From Bacillota bacterium (GTDB lineage: Bacteria; Bacillota; UBA4882; UBA10575), in assembly GCA_012735135.1 (NCBI GenBank), contig JAAYHY010000040.1, forward strand, positions 1-46,777: DNA of 46,777 bases. The letters run 5' to 3'. How positions within the stretch are numbered: the stretch's first letter is position 1; each line of letters starts with the position of its first letter. Shown one piece after another: positions 25,867 through 35,465 of the stretch. A program made the position numbers and the translations under genes. The notes under the pieces were generated by a model, which saw nothing but the letters and a program-made list of their open reading frames with translations, was not told the origin of the DNA and ran no database searches.

Positions 25867-27263
25867 TCGAGGAAGTCAGCCGGACCCTGGTGGATAGGAT
25901 GGCCGATCAGTTTCTTCTGCGCTTGATGCGCGACCCCTATGTGGAGAATCTCTGGGAGATCATCTCTACCTCGATGAAAGTGCCCCCTCGGGAGTTGATG
26001 GAAATTGTCCTCCGGGCGGAGAAGGGAAAACCTTTGGGGCGTCCCTTCGGGTCGGTTGAGCATTTTTCCCCGTGGCAGGATCTGATGTTTAATCCGGTTC
26101 ATTTGGTCCGGTTGCCCACCGCCGATGCCCAAAGCGTCGAAACCAAGGTCGTCTTGGGTCCCAAGGCCAAACGCCCGTTGGAACTTAAGATCCCGATTAT
26201 CCTTTCGGGGATGTCCTACGGGGGCGCCTTAAGCAAACAAGCCCGGATTGCTTTGGCCTAAGCTTCGACAGCCGCCGGTACCGCCACCAATACCGGCGAA
26301 GGAGCCTATCTCCCGGAAGAACGGGAGGCCGCCGCCAAATACATCTACCAATACCATCGCGGCCGGTGGCCCCATGGTAATAAAAAAGATTTTTACACAC
26401 TGGCCGATATGATCGAAATCCAACTGGGCCAAGGGGCCCAGGCGTCTTCGCCCCAAACCACCAAGGCCGACAAGGTGGACGAAGAGTTCCGGGATATTTT
26501 CGGTTTGGACGCAGGAGAGGACGCGGTGATCGCTTCCCGTCTCGACGGGGTGGAATCGGGGGAAGATCTGAAGCACCTTGTCTCCCGGTTGAAGGAGGAA
26601 ACCGGCGGCGTCCCCATCTCCTATAAATTTGCCGCCTCCCACTACCTGGAGGAAGAAATTGAATTGGCGGTCGCCGCCGGGATTGATGTCATCGTCATCG
26701 ATGGGGCCGAAGCGGGGACCCACGCCGGGCAGCCTCTCCTCGCCGACGCCTTCGGCTTGCCGACCATGCATGCGCTGGTGCGGGCCGTCGATTACCTGGA
26801 GGAAAAAGGCGTCCGGGACCGGGTTTCCGTCATCGCCAGCGGCGGGCTCTTCTCCCCCGCCCACTTTCTGAAGGCGATGGCCTTGGGGGCCGATGCCGTG
26901 TATATCGGTACCGCCGCGGTCATGGCCATGATCCATACGCAAATGGTGGAGAGCAGTCCCTTTGAACCCCCCACCCAACTGGTCCTCTACAGCGGGCGTC
27001 TCAAAGACGAACTCGATATCGACCTGGCGGCCAAAAGCCTCACCAATTACCTGTATTCCTGTGTGGCGGAGATGGTCTTGGGCGTGGTGGCTTTGGGGAA
27101 AAACGCTTTGTCCGAGGTTAACCGGGAAGATCTCTGCGCCCTCACTCCCCATGTAGCCGAGATCACCGGAGTGGAACTGGCTTACCGGAGCAAGGGTGTT
27201 GCCCATTATTCCTTGCGGGAACAACCGGCCGGCGTCGGCACGGAGGTCCCGGTACCCCACTGA
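25857..27263 (+). pseudogene. FMN-binding glutamate synthase-like protein (interrupted by in-frame TAA)
   Basis: Resembles the FMN-barrel domain of glutamate synthase (GltB2-type). The GTG start at 25857 overlaps the previous gene by 10 bases and has AGGAG 9 bases upstream. The frame opens normally through GMSYGGALSKQARIALA, then TAA at 26259-26261, then ASTAAGTATNTGEGAYLPEER in the same frame and onward to 27263, with IVIDGAEAGTHAGQPLL and VIASGGLFSPAHFLKAMALGAD. Relatives read IALAKGAS here, so Lys-Gly is replaced by a stop and the lesion is not a simple base change. Without readthrough only a 134-residue fragment is made. Restart from an internal codon is possible but has no good ribosome site visible. 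Confidence 0.85.
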
Positions 27264-27302
27264 GCAAAGATTCCTCGGGTACGACGCAAAAGTTCAGTTT
27301 AA

Positions 27303-27344
27303 AAAAGCCCTTGGTCTTCCCATCCGGGATGACCAAGGGCTTTT
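27303..27344 (+). terminator. Rho-independent terminator of the FMN protein gene
   Basis: A 14-bp perfect stem (AAAAGCCCTTGGTC / GACCAAGGGCTTTT) has a 14-base loop and is followed on the plus strand by TTTTCTCC. It lies about 40 bases after the stop of the FMN protein gene and ends the spoVAC-to-FMN-protein run. Confidence 0.85.
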
Positions 27345-27416
27345 CTCCTTCCTAGCTTAGGAGAGGGGACTTAAGAAATTACTTGAATAGAGCTTAACCG
27401 CCAAGCTCTCTACGGC

Positions 27417-28045
27417 TTAAGGAGTGAGGGGGCTTTTCAAATCCCCTTCATCAATAGTTGCTTGCGCGACAAAATCGGGATCGACCCCTTTTTGATATAC
27501 TTCCAAAACAGCTTCCGGAGAAGGATAACCTTCCTGAAGTTCTTTTTCAGCGACAAGTTTTTCTTTTTTATTTAGAAAAGAAGGACTTTGCGGGTCTTTT
27601 TTAAAAATTCCTTGATCATTGATATTCGAATATATACGGGCAGTGGTATATTCTTCTTCTATGGTTAAATCAACTATCGCTGCGAAGGAAATTCTTATTT
27701 GATCCCCTTGCGGTTAAATATATCCCGCGAAAACCCAAATTCACGATCATTTGGAGTGATTTCGAGAATACGCTTTAACAAACCATTGTTTAAGTCATTG
27801 GCCCAATTGTCGTAATTATTCCCAATTTGATCGAGTATGTCGTAAGCAAAGTTCGAATTACTTTGTATAGCAATTGCTTTCATAAAATAACTGTTTTCTT
27901 CTTCCTGCTTGACAACGCCTTTAAGGGATTCCGGAAAAGACGGGACTCTATTAAAGACCGGTTTTATTCGGGGGCTAGAAGACCTGCACCCCGCAAGAGC
28001 TATGGCCACCAAGCAACAAATTATCACGGGCCAACTTTTCCTCAC
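27417..28045 (-). pseudogene. Putative lipoprotein of unknown function (frameshifted)
   Basis: I do not recognise a family. The start is probably GTG 28045, with AGAGGTG 6 bases upstream, giving MRKSWPVIICCLVAIALAGC, a classic lipoprotein signal with lipobox LAGC. A longer frame from ATG 28105 has no good site. The open frame ends at GIK, but joining the frame after the four-G run (C at 27704-27707) gives RKGDQIRISFAAIVDLTIEEEY and continues to a TAA at 27419-27417, making 209 residues. One G appears missing from the run. The C-terminal part is highly charged (KKDPQSPSFLNKKEKLVAEKEL). The gene stands alone and may be controlled by the promoter at 28183-28211. Confidence 0.65.
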
Positions 28046-28356
28046 CAAAAACACCTCTTTTGGCTTTCTTTTTGATTTTTGCTTAGTTTTGCTGATTAAG
28101 CCCACTTTCTTTGAGTCTTGCTTTTAATAGACAAATAATTTTTCAGCTCCCGACAGTTATGGTTATTATTGGTTTCTTAAATTTATTAACATAATTTTAT
28201 ATATATGTCAATTCTATATACATATACCAATTACTCCCTTGGTCAAGGGTGAAGAAACAGTAGCCAATCTTGACTATTTCTTTCCCAGCGTATAAAGTAA
28301 AATATAACTTATAAAGTAATAGCCACTTCTTACTTTTTACTTTAGGTGTGATGTCA
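28046..28356. other. AT-rich intergenic region between divergent genes
   Basis: No gene is supported. On the plus strand TTGACT (28270-28275) precedes TATAAA (28291-28296) with a short 15-base spacer, a weak candidate promoter for the ABC-F gene. The string TATAAAGTAA occurs twice (28291-28300, 28310-28319). The lipoprotein promoter lies on the other strand. Confidence 0.4.
28183..28211 (-). promoter_or_regulatory. Candidate sigma-A promoter of the lipoprotein gene
   Basis: On the minus strand a perfect -35 box TTGACA (28211-28206) is followed by 17 bases and TAATAA (28188-28183), a weak -10 with three matches to TATAAT. The start codon at 28045 lies about 140 bases downstream. The surrounding region is very AT-rich. 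Confidence 0.4.
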
Positions 28357-30216
28357 GTGATTAAAGTAGAGAACCTCGCTAAAGCCTACGGCGAACAAGT
28401 ACTCTTTACCGACGCCAGTTTCTTAATCAACCCGGGCGAGCGGGTCGGGCTCGTCGGCCGGAACGGGCACGGTAAAACCACTCTCCTCCGGCTCCTGGCC
28501 GGGGAGGAAGAGCCGGATGCCGGGAGCATCACCTTCCCTAAAAATTACCGGGTCGGCTACCTCAAGCAGCACTTGAGCTTTACCCAGTCCACCCTTTTGG
28601 CCGAAGCCTGCCATGGTTTACCCGCCGCCCAAGAGGGGCAAACCTGGCAGGTAGAAAAGATCCTGCTCGGACTGGGCTTTACCAAAGACGACTTTCAGCG
28701 TCCTCCGGCCGAGTTTTCCGGAGGGTTTCAGGTCCGGCTAAACTTGGCCAAGGTCCTGGCCGCCGAACCCAACCTCCTGCTTTTGGACGAACCCTCCAAC
28801 TACCTGGATATCGCCTCCATCCGGTGGCTCATCCGCTTTTTACAGTCCTGGAAGAACGAACTGATTCTGGTCACCCACGACCGGAACCTCATGGACCAGG
28901 TGATCACCCATACCCTGGGGATCTACCGGCAAAAACTGCGCAAACTGGAGGGAAAAACGGATAAATTCTATGCCCAACTGGCCAAGGAGGAAGAGATTTA
29001 CGAAAAGACCCGGATCAACGAGGAGAAGAAGCGGAAGGAGATTGAGGTCTTCATCAACCGCTTCCGGTATAAAGCCACCTTAAGCAGCCGGGTCCAGTCC
29101 CGCATCAAAATGCTGGCCAAGCGGGAACGCCTGGAGAAACTGGCCAAACCCGAAGAACTGGATTTTTCTTTCCCGGAAGCGCCGATGCCGGGTAAATTGA
29201 TCATGGAGGTGAAAGGGCTTTCCTTTGCCTACCAGCCGGCCGGCCCCTTCCTCATCGACGGCCTCAGTTTCACCGTAGGGAAAAACGACCGGATCGGGAT
29301 TATCGGGAAGAACGGGAAAGGCAAATCCACCCTCCTCCGCCTCCTGGCCGGGGAACTTAAGCCGGTCAGAGGCGCCATCACTTGCCATCCCGCCCTCCAA
29401 ACCGGCTATTTCGGCCAGACCAATGTGGAACGGCTGGATCCGGAAAAAACCATCCTGGAAGAACTGCTGGCCACCACCCCCGCTTGTACTCCGGAAATGG
29501 CCCGCAAGGTCAGCGGCGCCTTTTTGTTCAGCGGTGATTTAGCCCTGAAAAAGATCCGGGTCCTCTCCGGGGGCGAAAGAAGCCGGGTTCTCATGGGCAA
29601 ACTCCTCCTCGCCCCCAGCAACCTGCTCTTGCTGGATGAGCCCACCAACCATTTGGATATGGAAGCCTGCGATTCATTGCTGGAGGCCCTGGATGCCTAT
29701 AACGGCGCGCTCATCCTGGTCACCCATAATGAAATGTTCCTGCACGCCCTGGCCGATAAATTAATCGTCTTTGACCGGAACCAGGTTCTCTTCTTTAACG
29801 GCAATTACCAACGTTTTCTGGAAGAGGTGGGCTGGGAAGCGGACCAGGATCTCGAGGCCACCCAGAACGGAAGGGCAATTGCCGCAGGTACCACCAACTC
29901 CCGGAAAGCGCTCCGGCAGGAAAGGGCGGAGATCATTAACCGCCGTTCCATGGTGTTAAATCCGCTCGCCGCCAAGATGGAACAGTTGGAAAAGGCCATC
30001 ACCCAACTGGAAGAAGAACTGGGGCAAAACAATCAGGAACTCATCACTGCCTCCGCCGCCGGAAACGGCGAGCGCATCGCCGCCTTAGCCAAGCGGAACG
30101 CGGAAATCAACGCGGAGGTGGATGCCCTCTATGACGAACTGGCCGGTGTCACCGAGGAGTACGAGCGGGCGGCCGCCGCTTTCGCCGCCGAACTGGAAAA
30201 CTTAAACGCCGTCTAG
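28357..30216 (+). CDS. ABC-F family ATPase (ribosome-associated, Uup/YdiF-like)
   Basis: Soluble twin-ATPase protein; relatives act at the ribosome E site in translation or antibiotic protection. Two nucleotide-binding domains: first Walker A GRNGHGKT, signature FSGGFQ, LLLDEPSNYLD; second Walker A GKNGKGKS, signature LSGGER, LLLDEPTNHLD. There are no membrane segments. A basic linker between domains and a C-terminal coiled coil (roughly 540-619) follow. The start is uncertain: ATG 28351 and GTG 28357 are both possible; the latter has AGGTG eight bases upstream. It overlaps the converging U32 gene by 15 bases. It does not match a known resistance subtype here, so the exact role is open. Confidence 0.93.
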   Translation: MIKVENLAKAYGEQVLFTDASFLINPGERVGLVGRNGHGKTTLLRLLAGEEEPDAGSITFPKNYRVGYLKQHLSFTQSTLLAEACHGLPAAQEGQTWQVEKILLGLGFTKDDFQRPPAEFSGGFQVRLNLAKVLAAEPNLLLLDEPSNYLDIASIRWLIRFLQSWKNELILVTHDRNLMDQVITHTLGIYRQKLRKLEGKTDKFYAQLAKEEEIYEKTRINEEKKRKEIEVFINRFRYKATLSSRVQSRIKMLAKRERLEKLAKPEELDFSFPEAPMPGKLIMEVKGLSFAYQPAGPFLIDGLSFTVGKNDRIGIIGKNGKGKSTLLRLLAGELKPVRGAITCHPALQTGYFGQTNVERLDPEKTILEELLATTPACTPEMARKVSGAFLFSGDLALKKIRVLSGGERSRVLMGKLLLAPSNLLLLDEPTNHLDMEACDSLLEALDAYNGALILVTHNEMFLHALADKLIVFDRNQVLFFNGNYQRFLEEVGWEADQDLEATQNGRAIAAGTTNSRKALRQERAEIINRRSMVLNPLAAKMEQLEKAITQLEEELGQNNQELITASAAGNGERIAALAKRNAEINAEVDALYDELAGVTEEYERAAAAFAAELENLNAV

Positions 30217-31428
30217 CCGGCGGCGCAGGACCGCTCCGACCGGAACCTCCCGTTCCATCGGAAAATAAACCCGGTAACTGTTATGTCCTTCCTTGATCGG
30301 TTGACCGTCTTCGTCGGTCATGGCGGTTGAATCCAAAGGAAGTGTAGCATCGGGCAACAAAAGCTCCGTTTCGTCCCCCGCCACCAGGTGGTTTCTCAGT
30401 TCGACCAGGATCTTCCCCTCCGCGGGCCGGTAGGCCAGCACGGTCCCGGCAAGACCATGGGTCTTCCGGTAGCTTTGGTCAGGATTAACCCCGGCGAAGG
30501 CTTTATCTTTCGGTTTCAGATAAAACCCCGTAGTGTACCCGCGGTGGGAAATCTTGTCCAGTTCCGTGAGCCAAAAGGGCTCGCACCGGTAACCCGCCGG
30601 ATCTTTTACCGCTGCGTCCAAAGCCCACCGGTAAGTCCTCGTCACCACCGCCACATAATAGACGGTCTTCATCCGCCCCTCAATCTTCAGACTAGAGACC
30701 CCAGCGGCCAGGATTTCCGGGAGATGCTCGATCATCCGGAGATCCTTTGCACTAAGCAGGTAACTGTAGCGTTTATCCCCAGTCACGACCAAGGGTTCAT
30801 CGGGCCGCGTCCGTTCCGTAAGGGTATACTCCCAGCGGCAGGGATGGGTACACTCCCCCCGGTTGGCGCTCCGCCCTGTCAGGTAGGCTGAGAGCAGACA
30901 GCGGCCAGAAACTGCCAGACACATCGCGCCATGCACAAAAAGCTCCAACTCAACTTCGGGCACAGCAGTGGCAATCTCACCAATCTCAGCCAGGCTCAGC
31001 TCCCGGGCCAAAACAATCCGCTTGACCCCCAACCCGTGCCAAAAGCGGACCGTTGCCGTATTGGTCGTGTTCGCCTGGGTGCTGAGGTGCACCGGGAGCC
31101 GGGGTGCCGCCTGCCGGACGATAGCCAAGACCCCCGGATCACTGATGATCACCGCATCCACCCCAATCTCCGCCAGTTCCCCTGCTCTTTGCCGGACCAA
31201 AGTTAAATCCCTATTCCGGGCAAAAATATTCATAGCCGCGTAGACCTTCACCTTGCGCTGGTGGGCCAGGCGGACTCCTTCCGCCAATTCCGCCATGGTC
31301 ATCTCCGCCTGCGTGGCGCGGAGACTCAGCCCTTCCACACCGGTATAGACCGCATCGGTCCCGTACAGGATGGCGGTCTGCAGTTTCTCCAAATTACCGG
31401 CCGGAACCAACAGTTCAGGTTTTTTCAT
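30202..31428 (-). CDS. Peptidase U32-family protein, probable tRNA hydroxylation protein (TrhP/YrrO-like)
   Basis: 408 residues with the U32 signature ELFVHGAMCLAVSGRC and further cysteines at GECTHPCRWEYT. Despite the old collagenase label, bacterial relatives YegQ (TrhP) and YrrN/YrrO make 5-hydroxyuridine at the wobble position of tRNA, using prephenate and an iron-sulfur centre. The N-terminal barrel starts ELLVPAGNLEKLQTAILYGTDAVYTG. A small C-terminal beta domain (about 320-408) is present. The GGGGGAG ribosome site lies 5 bases before ATG 31428. It is a single gene, convergent with and overlapping the ABC-F gene by 15 bases. Confidence 0.9.
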   Translation of the reverse strand: MKKPELLVPAGNLEKLQTAILYGTDAVYTGVEGLSLRATQAEMTMAELAEGVRLAHQRKVKVYAAMNIFARNRDLTLVRQRAGELAEIGVDAVIISDPGVLAIVRQAAPRLPVHLSTQANTTNTATVRFWHGLGVKRIVLARELSLAEIGEIATAVPEVELELFVHGAMCLAVSGRCLLSAYLTGRSANRGECTHPCRWEYTLTERTRPDEPLVVTGDKRYSYLLSAKDLRMIEHLPEILAAGVSSLKIEGRMKTVYYVAVVTRTYRWALDAAVKDPAGYRCEPFWLTELDKISHRGYTTGFYLKPKDKAFAGVNPDQSYRKTHGLAGTVLAYRPAEGKILVELRNHLVAGDETELLLPDATLPLDSTAMTDEDGQPIKEGHNSYRVYFPMEREVPVGAVLRRRLDGV

Positions 31429-31608
31429 CTTTCTCCCCCAGTCTTTACTAAACTCAATTTCGTAAACCCGTAAAACTTATCCCGCCTAAAACTTTTCCCG
31501 CCGCCCCCACCTGCAACTTCTTCCCCTCTCCACCCCAGATCCTCATCTTCCGGCGGATGGCGGAGGGTCAATGCTATTCTTTAATTAATTGCCAAGGGAA
31601 AGCCAAAA

Positions 31609-31633
31609 GGTCACGCCCTCCTCCAGCGTGACC
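31609..31633 (-). terminator. Terminator after the CopZ-like gene
   Basis: An 8-bp perfect stem (GGTCACGC / GCGTGACC) has a 9-base loop. On the minus strand it is followed by TTTTGGCTTT, and on the plus strand by CTTTATTATT. It lies about 40 bases past the stop of the CopZ-like gene and could serve both strands. Confidence 0.6.
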
Positions 31634-31670
31634 CTTTATTATTAAGTCAGAAAACCCCGGACCAACTTGA

Positions 31671-31889
31671 TCAATTATTCTCCTTAATCGCCGTAACGTC
31701 ATAACCCATCTCTTCCACCACGGCTTTCAACCGGGCATCGGTTACGGCCCCGTCCACCTCGACCACCGCTCTCTTTTGGCCTAAATCAACCTTGACTTTC
31801 CGCACCCCCGCCACCTGTCGGAGGGCGCTTTCCACATGGGCTACACAATGCTGACAACTCATTCCCTCAATCAAAATTACCTTTTCCAT
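31671..31889 (-). CDS. Heavy-metal-associated (CopZ-like) copper chaperone
   Basis: 72 residues, one HMA domain. The metal-binding motif GMSCQHC (CxxC) is in the first loop, followed by the usual beta-alpha-beta fold (VRKVKVDLGQKRAVVEVDG, MGYDV). It likely binds Cu(I) in the cytoplasm and passes it to a CopA-type exporter. No copA or csoR is in the window. The ATG at 31889 has AGGATGG about 8 bases upstream. Confidence 0.9.
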   Translation of the reverse strand: MEKVILIEGMSCQHCVAHVESALRQVAGVRKVKVDLGQKRAVVEVDGAVTDARLKAVVEEMGYDVTAIKENN

Positions 31890-31936
31890 CGGTCACCCAT
31901 CCTTTCACGCTTATGGGTACAAGCGATAAGTCATCT

Positions 31937-32735
31937 TTACTCCCGCTCTACCCTCAACTCTTCGTCTTTATTTTTTTTCGGCGAAAACTTTCCTACCCAC
32001 TTATTATTTTTTGCTTTTTGCGAGAAATGCCGTTCGCGGGCGGCGCTCCATTGTGTCAAAAGGTCAATGAACCGGTCCTTTGAATAATAGCCGACCAAAA
32101 AGAGGAGGACCGCTCCAGAAAATAAAAGCACCGCCGTCAGGTAATCCCGCTCCTGAAGATTGGCCCCGATGATGACAGAGCCCAGAAGAGCGGGGAGACG
32201 GGCGCCGGTGGCAATCATGAAGAATTTCAAAGGAGGCACATAAGCCAAACCCGCTGCATAGGTCAGAAGATCCTTGGGCAACCCCGGCAAGAGGAAAAGG
32301 AGGAAAACAACGAGATCAAATCTTTTACTCTGCAATAAGGTCCGGAACTTATCGTATTGGGCTTGGGGAAGAAAAGCCTTAAGTACCGGATAGCCAAGGA
32401 GCCGGGCGGTATAAAAGGCCAGAACCGAGCCGATCAACAAACCGATTAAGAGATAAAGCGTGCCTTTTCCTACCCCGTAGAGATACCCCCCCGGCGATCT
32501 GGACAAACTCACCAGGAATCGCCGAAATCACCACCTGAAGCACCTGGAAAGCAATAAAGACAAGGACCCCGGTTTTCCCATAAGACTGAATCAGTTCGCG
32601 AAAATGTTCGGGTTCACTCACCAGGCGAGTGATGACCGGTGCATAAGCGACTGTGAGATAAACCGAGAGCGCCAAAAAGGCGCCAAACAAGATCAAGTTA
32701 ATGACCGAAACCTTATGCGTACCGTTGGAAAACAT
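31937..32735 (-). pseudogene. TVP38/TMEM64 (DedA-like) membrane protein, frameshifted in a run of seven G
   Basis: Inner-membrane protein of the TVP38 (SNARE-associated) family, linked to lipid movement. The first half ends FQVLQVVISAIPGEFVQIAGG and then runs into non-family sequence; the second half begins YLYGVGKGTLYLLIGLLIG in the next frame. The break is at a run of seven G on the coding strand (C at 32486-32492); six would restore the frame and give 265 residues from ATG 32735 (AAGGGG upstream). A longer start at 32774 gives 278. It is either a sequence error, a true mutation, or a slippage switch. The conserved family motif region around residues 85-105 is split by the break. Confidence 0.85.
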
Positions 32736-32913
32736 CTTTTTCCCCTTACCGTAGAACCCTTTTCCGTTTTTCATAAGTGGTATCCATATTATTTTACTTT
32801 GGATGGAATTTCACTAATGGCGCAGAGAATAAATTTAAACCCCATAATTAGTTGCATTTATAGTATAACATTATGGATATACTTGTCAAATCAAGCAGTA
32901 GGCATCTTAAGAG

Positions 32914-32940
32914 ACCCGGTTTAATGACCTACGGCCGGGT
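32914..32940 (-). terminator. Possible terminator after the chemoreceptor gene
   Basis: ACCCGG and CCGGGT (32914-32919, 32935-32940) form a six-base stem with a 15-base loop, extendable by one G-C. On the minus strand only TCTT follows. It lies 55 bases past the chemoreceptor stop; weak evidence. Confidence 0.3.
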
Positions 32941-32994
32941 TAACTTGTTTGCCGCCTGTGAAGCAACACAGATGTGATCTTCTTGATTTCGGTT

Positions 32995-35091
32995 TTATAC
33001 TTTAAAGACTTTAATGGCTTCCGCCAGCCTTTCCGCCATGAGGTTCAGGTTTAATGCCAACTGCTGAAGTTGGGCTGCCGTACTGGCCTGTTCTTCTGCG
33101 GCAGCGGATACTTCTTCCGCGGCGGAGGCGGTCTCCCCGGAAATAGAATTGATGGTCAGCATTGAATCGACCGAAGACTCTTTTAACAGATTCACTTGGG
33201 TTAAGTCGAGAGCTGCCTGATTAATCATAGTTACGGTTTTGTCCATCGCGGTGATAATTTCGGCAAAGCTATCATTGACTGTGGTTACGGCGGTAAAGTG
33301 TTCATCAACGATCTGGTGGGCTTCTCCCACATATTCGGCGGAAATTAAGGCTTTTTTCTGAATCCTGGATAAAATACTATTAATCATTTCCGCCGCTTTT
33401 TTCGATTGGATCCCTAAGTTATTAATTTCATCCGCAAGGACGGCAAAACCACGACCGGCTTCCCCCACCCGGGCAGCTTCAATGGCCGTATTAATCGCCA
33501 GAAGGTTAGCCCGTTCGGCAAAGCCAGTAATGGTTTCTGTGATTTTTTCAATTTCATTTGCTTCAATCGTCAGATCATTAATATTTTTGTAAACGAGATC
33601 GGTTATTTCCCCCGTTTCTTTCGCCTTTGTCAGCAATTGATTCATGGCCGATTGCGAATTAAGACTCAGTCTTTTCGTCGTGTGGGCTATCTCCTCAATC
33701 TCTCCCGTTCTTTGCATCATTTGATCAATTCCCTCGGCCAAGTGGAGAATTGTCGAGGAGGTTTTCTCAATCTCTGTAGATTGTTCGGTGGTTCCTCTCG
33801 TGATCTGCTCCATCGCAGTTGCAACCCCTTCCGAGGTTTGGGTTAATTGGTCCGCGCTTTGATTCATCAATTCACCAAGCTGGACCACTTGATCAACGGC
33901 TTTTTTCGTATCGATAATTAAAGCACTGAACTTATCAATCATCATGTTAAAGGCTTTTCCCAAGTAACCCAGTTCATCTTCGGAGTTGATATTCGTCCGA
34001 TGCCTTAAATCGCCATCTTCCGTTTGTTTCATGGTATTTACAACTTGGTTTAAGGGAACGGAGATCATTTTCGATAAGCGTCAAGAAAGAAGAAAAGCAA
34101 ATAGACCGGCGAAAATAAGGAGGAGAAAAGTTATCCAGCGCAACCATCCAATCTCTTTAAAAAGATACGCAACGGGGAAGACATTAAGGATATACCAGTT
34201 ATGTTCAAAAGGTTGATAAAAGAATAAAACTCTCGTCCCTTCCAAACTACTATAAATCTCATTTTGGTTCTTTTGGAAAGCAAGCGGTTGATGATTTTTC
34301 GTCAAGGCAGTAATTTTTTCCCCGACATACTCTTTAAAGGGAGCGGAGATTACTTGACCATCTTCGCTAAGTAACATGGAATATTTATTAATTTTCTTAT
34401 TGAGGGGACGATTATCCGCTTCACGATATAACTCGTGATTTAGTAATTGATTTAAACTCTCTTCCCGAAGAAAGATAAAAAAGGATCCTAAATTTTCGTT
34501 GGTTCCGCTTTTGGTAATTTTCCGCCCTACAATTATGGTGTTGACCTTTTCCTGGTTAATATCGGGCACCGGTAATAAGGAGGACCAAGCTAATTCATGG
34601 CGGTCAAGTTCTTCAGCATATTGCTTAAAAGCAGGGGTATCAATAAAACTTTGGGGAACCCGGTCTGATAAGTTATAAACTACCTTTTGTCCGGGATCGA
34701 GGAAAACCATATCAAAAATAAAATCATCACCATATTTAAAACCCGCCAAGTATTGAGTAAATAAGTTTTTCATATTATACCTTTCGAAAAAATGCGGACT
34801 GTTTACCATCAAATCAACAATATTATTGATTTCACTGTTGGCGATCAGCTGGAAAGAGATATCTTCATAGTTATCCAGTTTAACCTCAATGTTAACGCCT
34901 TTTTGGGCTAGACTTTCCCTGGAGTAATCCTTGATTTTGTTAATAATGGCATTCTTGGCAAAGAGATAGGTAACCCCTCCGCTAAAGGAAAGAGGAATTA
35001 ATGCAATCAGCAGAAAAAAGAGGATTAACTTATAATGGATGCTCAATTTTTGTAATATTTGGTAATTAATATGAAACATTCTCCGTTCCAA
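32995..35091 (-). pseudogene. Methyl-accepting chemotaxis protein interrupted by in-frame TGA
   Basis: Membrane chemoreceptor. Segments in order: N-terminal membrane helix (KLILFFLLIALIPLSFSGG), extracellular Cache-like sensing domain (about 50-310), second membrane helix (about 315-336), HAMP ([20 protein letters not shown]), and a C-terminal signalling domain with the tip [25 protein letters not shown] at 34083-34081 is codon 337, directly after FAFLLS and before RLSKMISVP, all in one frame. CGA to TGA is the simplest explanation. As read, receptor and signalling parts would be two proteins; an ATG at 34068 could restart the second. The TTG at 35091 with GGGGGTG upstream is the likely start. 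The full reading is 698 residues. Confidence 0.87.
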
Positions 35092-35155
35092 ACAACCACA
35101 CCCCCATTTTTTCGAAAAAACACGGATAAATCTTGATCTACGGTAGGGTGCTCAA

Positions 35156-35182
35156 TTAACGGCTATAAACTTTATGTTTTGA
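35156..35182 (-). promoter_or_regulatory. Candidate sigma-28 (SigD) promoter of the chemoreceptor gene
   Basis: On the minus strand TCAA (35182-35179), a 15-base spacer and GCCGTTAA (35163-35156) match the TAAA-N15-GCCGATAA motility promoter with one mismatch in each box. It lies about 65 bases upstream of the start at 35091. Chemoreceptors are commonly SigD-dependent. A chance match cannot be excluded. Confidence 0.45.
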
Positions 35183-35439
35183 GCTGTAATTATGCATTTT
35201 TTTACCAAAAGTAAAATTGCGGCAGATAACATTACAACATCTACTTGCCCTTTTCTTTTTTTTTACCAGTTATTTAATAATAATACAGCAAATTTCATTT
35301 TTTTCAAGGGTTAATCTTAACCGCCCCATTCTTCGTGGTATTAATGAAGCTAACCTGAGCGCTTTGGTGATCAAGATGGGTAACTGTTTTACAGTCGGCA
35401 AGAATTATGTCCCCGAAAATTCATCCGCCCATATATATA

Positions 35440-35465
35440 AGGCTACTCACGAGCAAGTAGCCTTT
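35440..35465. terminator. Hairpin after the membrane hydrolase gene
   Basis: A 9-bp stem (AAGGCTACT / AGTAGCCTT) has an 8-base loop. TCTTTC follows on the plus strand; ATATATATG on the minus strand, where the hydrolase gene ends 57 bases earlier. It may act as its terminator despite the poor T-run. Confidence 0.45.

Noticed and set aside
26259-26261. Programmed stop-codon readthrough in the FMN protein gene
   Set aside because: The stop replaces two conserved residues rather than being inserted, and the neighbouring gene is damaged too; decay or error is simpler.
26229-27260. A 343-codon open frame on the minus strand
   Set aside because: It is antisense to the conserved FMN-barrel coding sequence, has low-complexity composition, and no ribosome site; the plus frame is clearly the gene.
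34081-34083. TGA as selenocysteine or reassigned Trp in the chemoreceptor
   Set aside because: The position is a membrane-HAMP junction with no catalytic role, and TGA is the normal stop of tig and other intact genes here.
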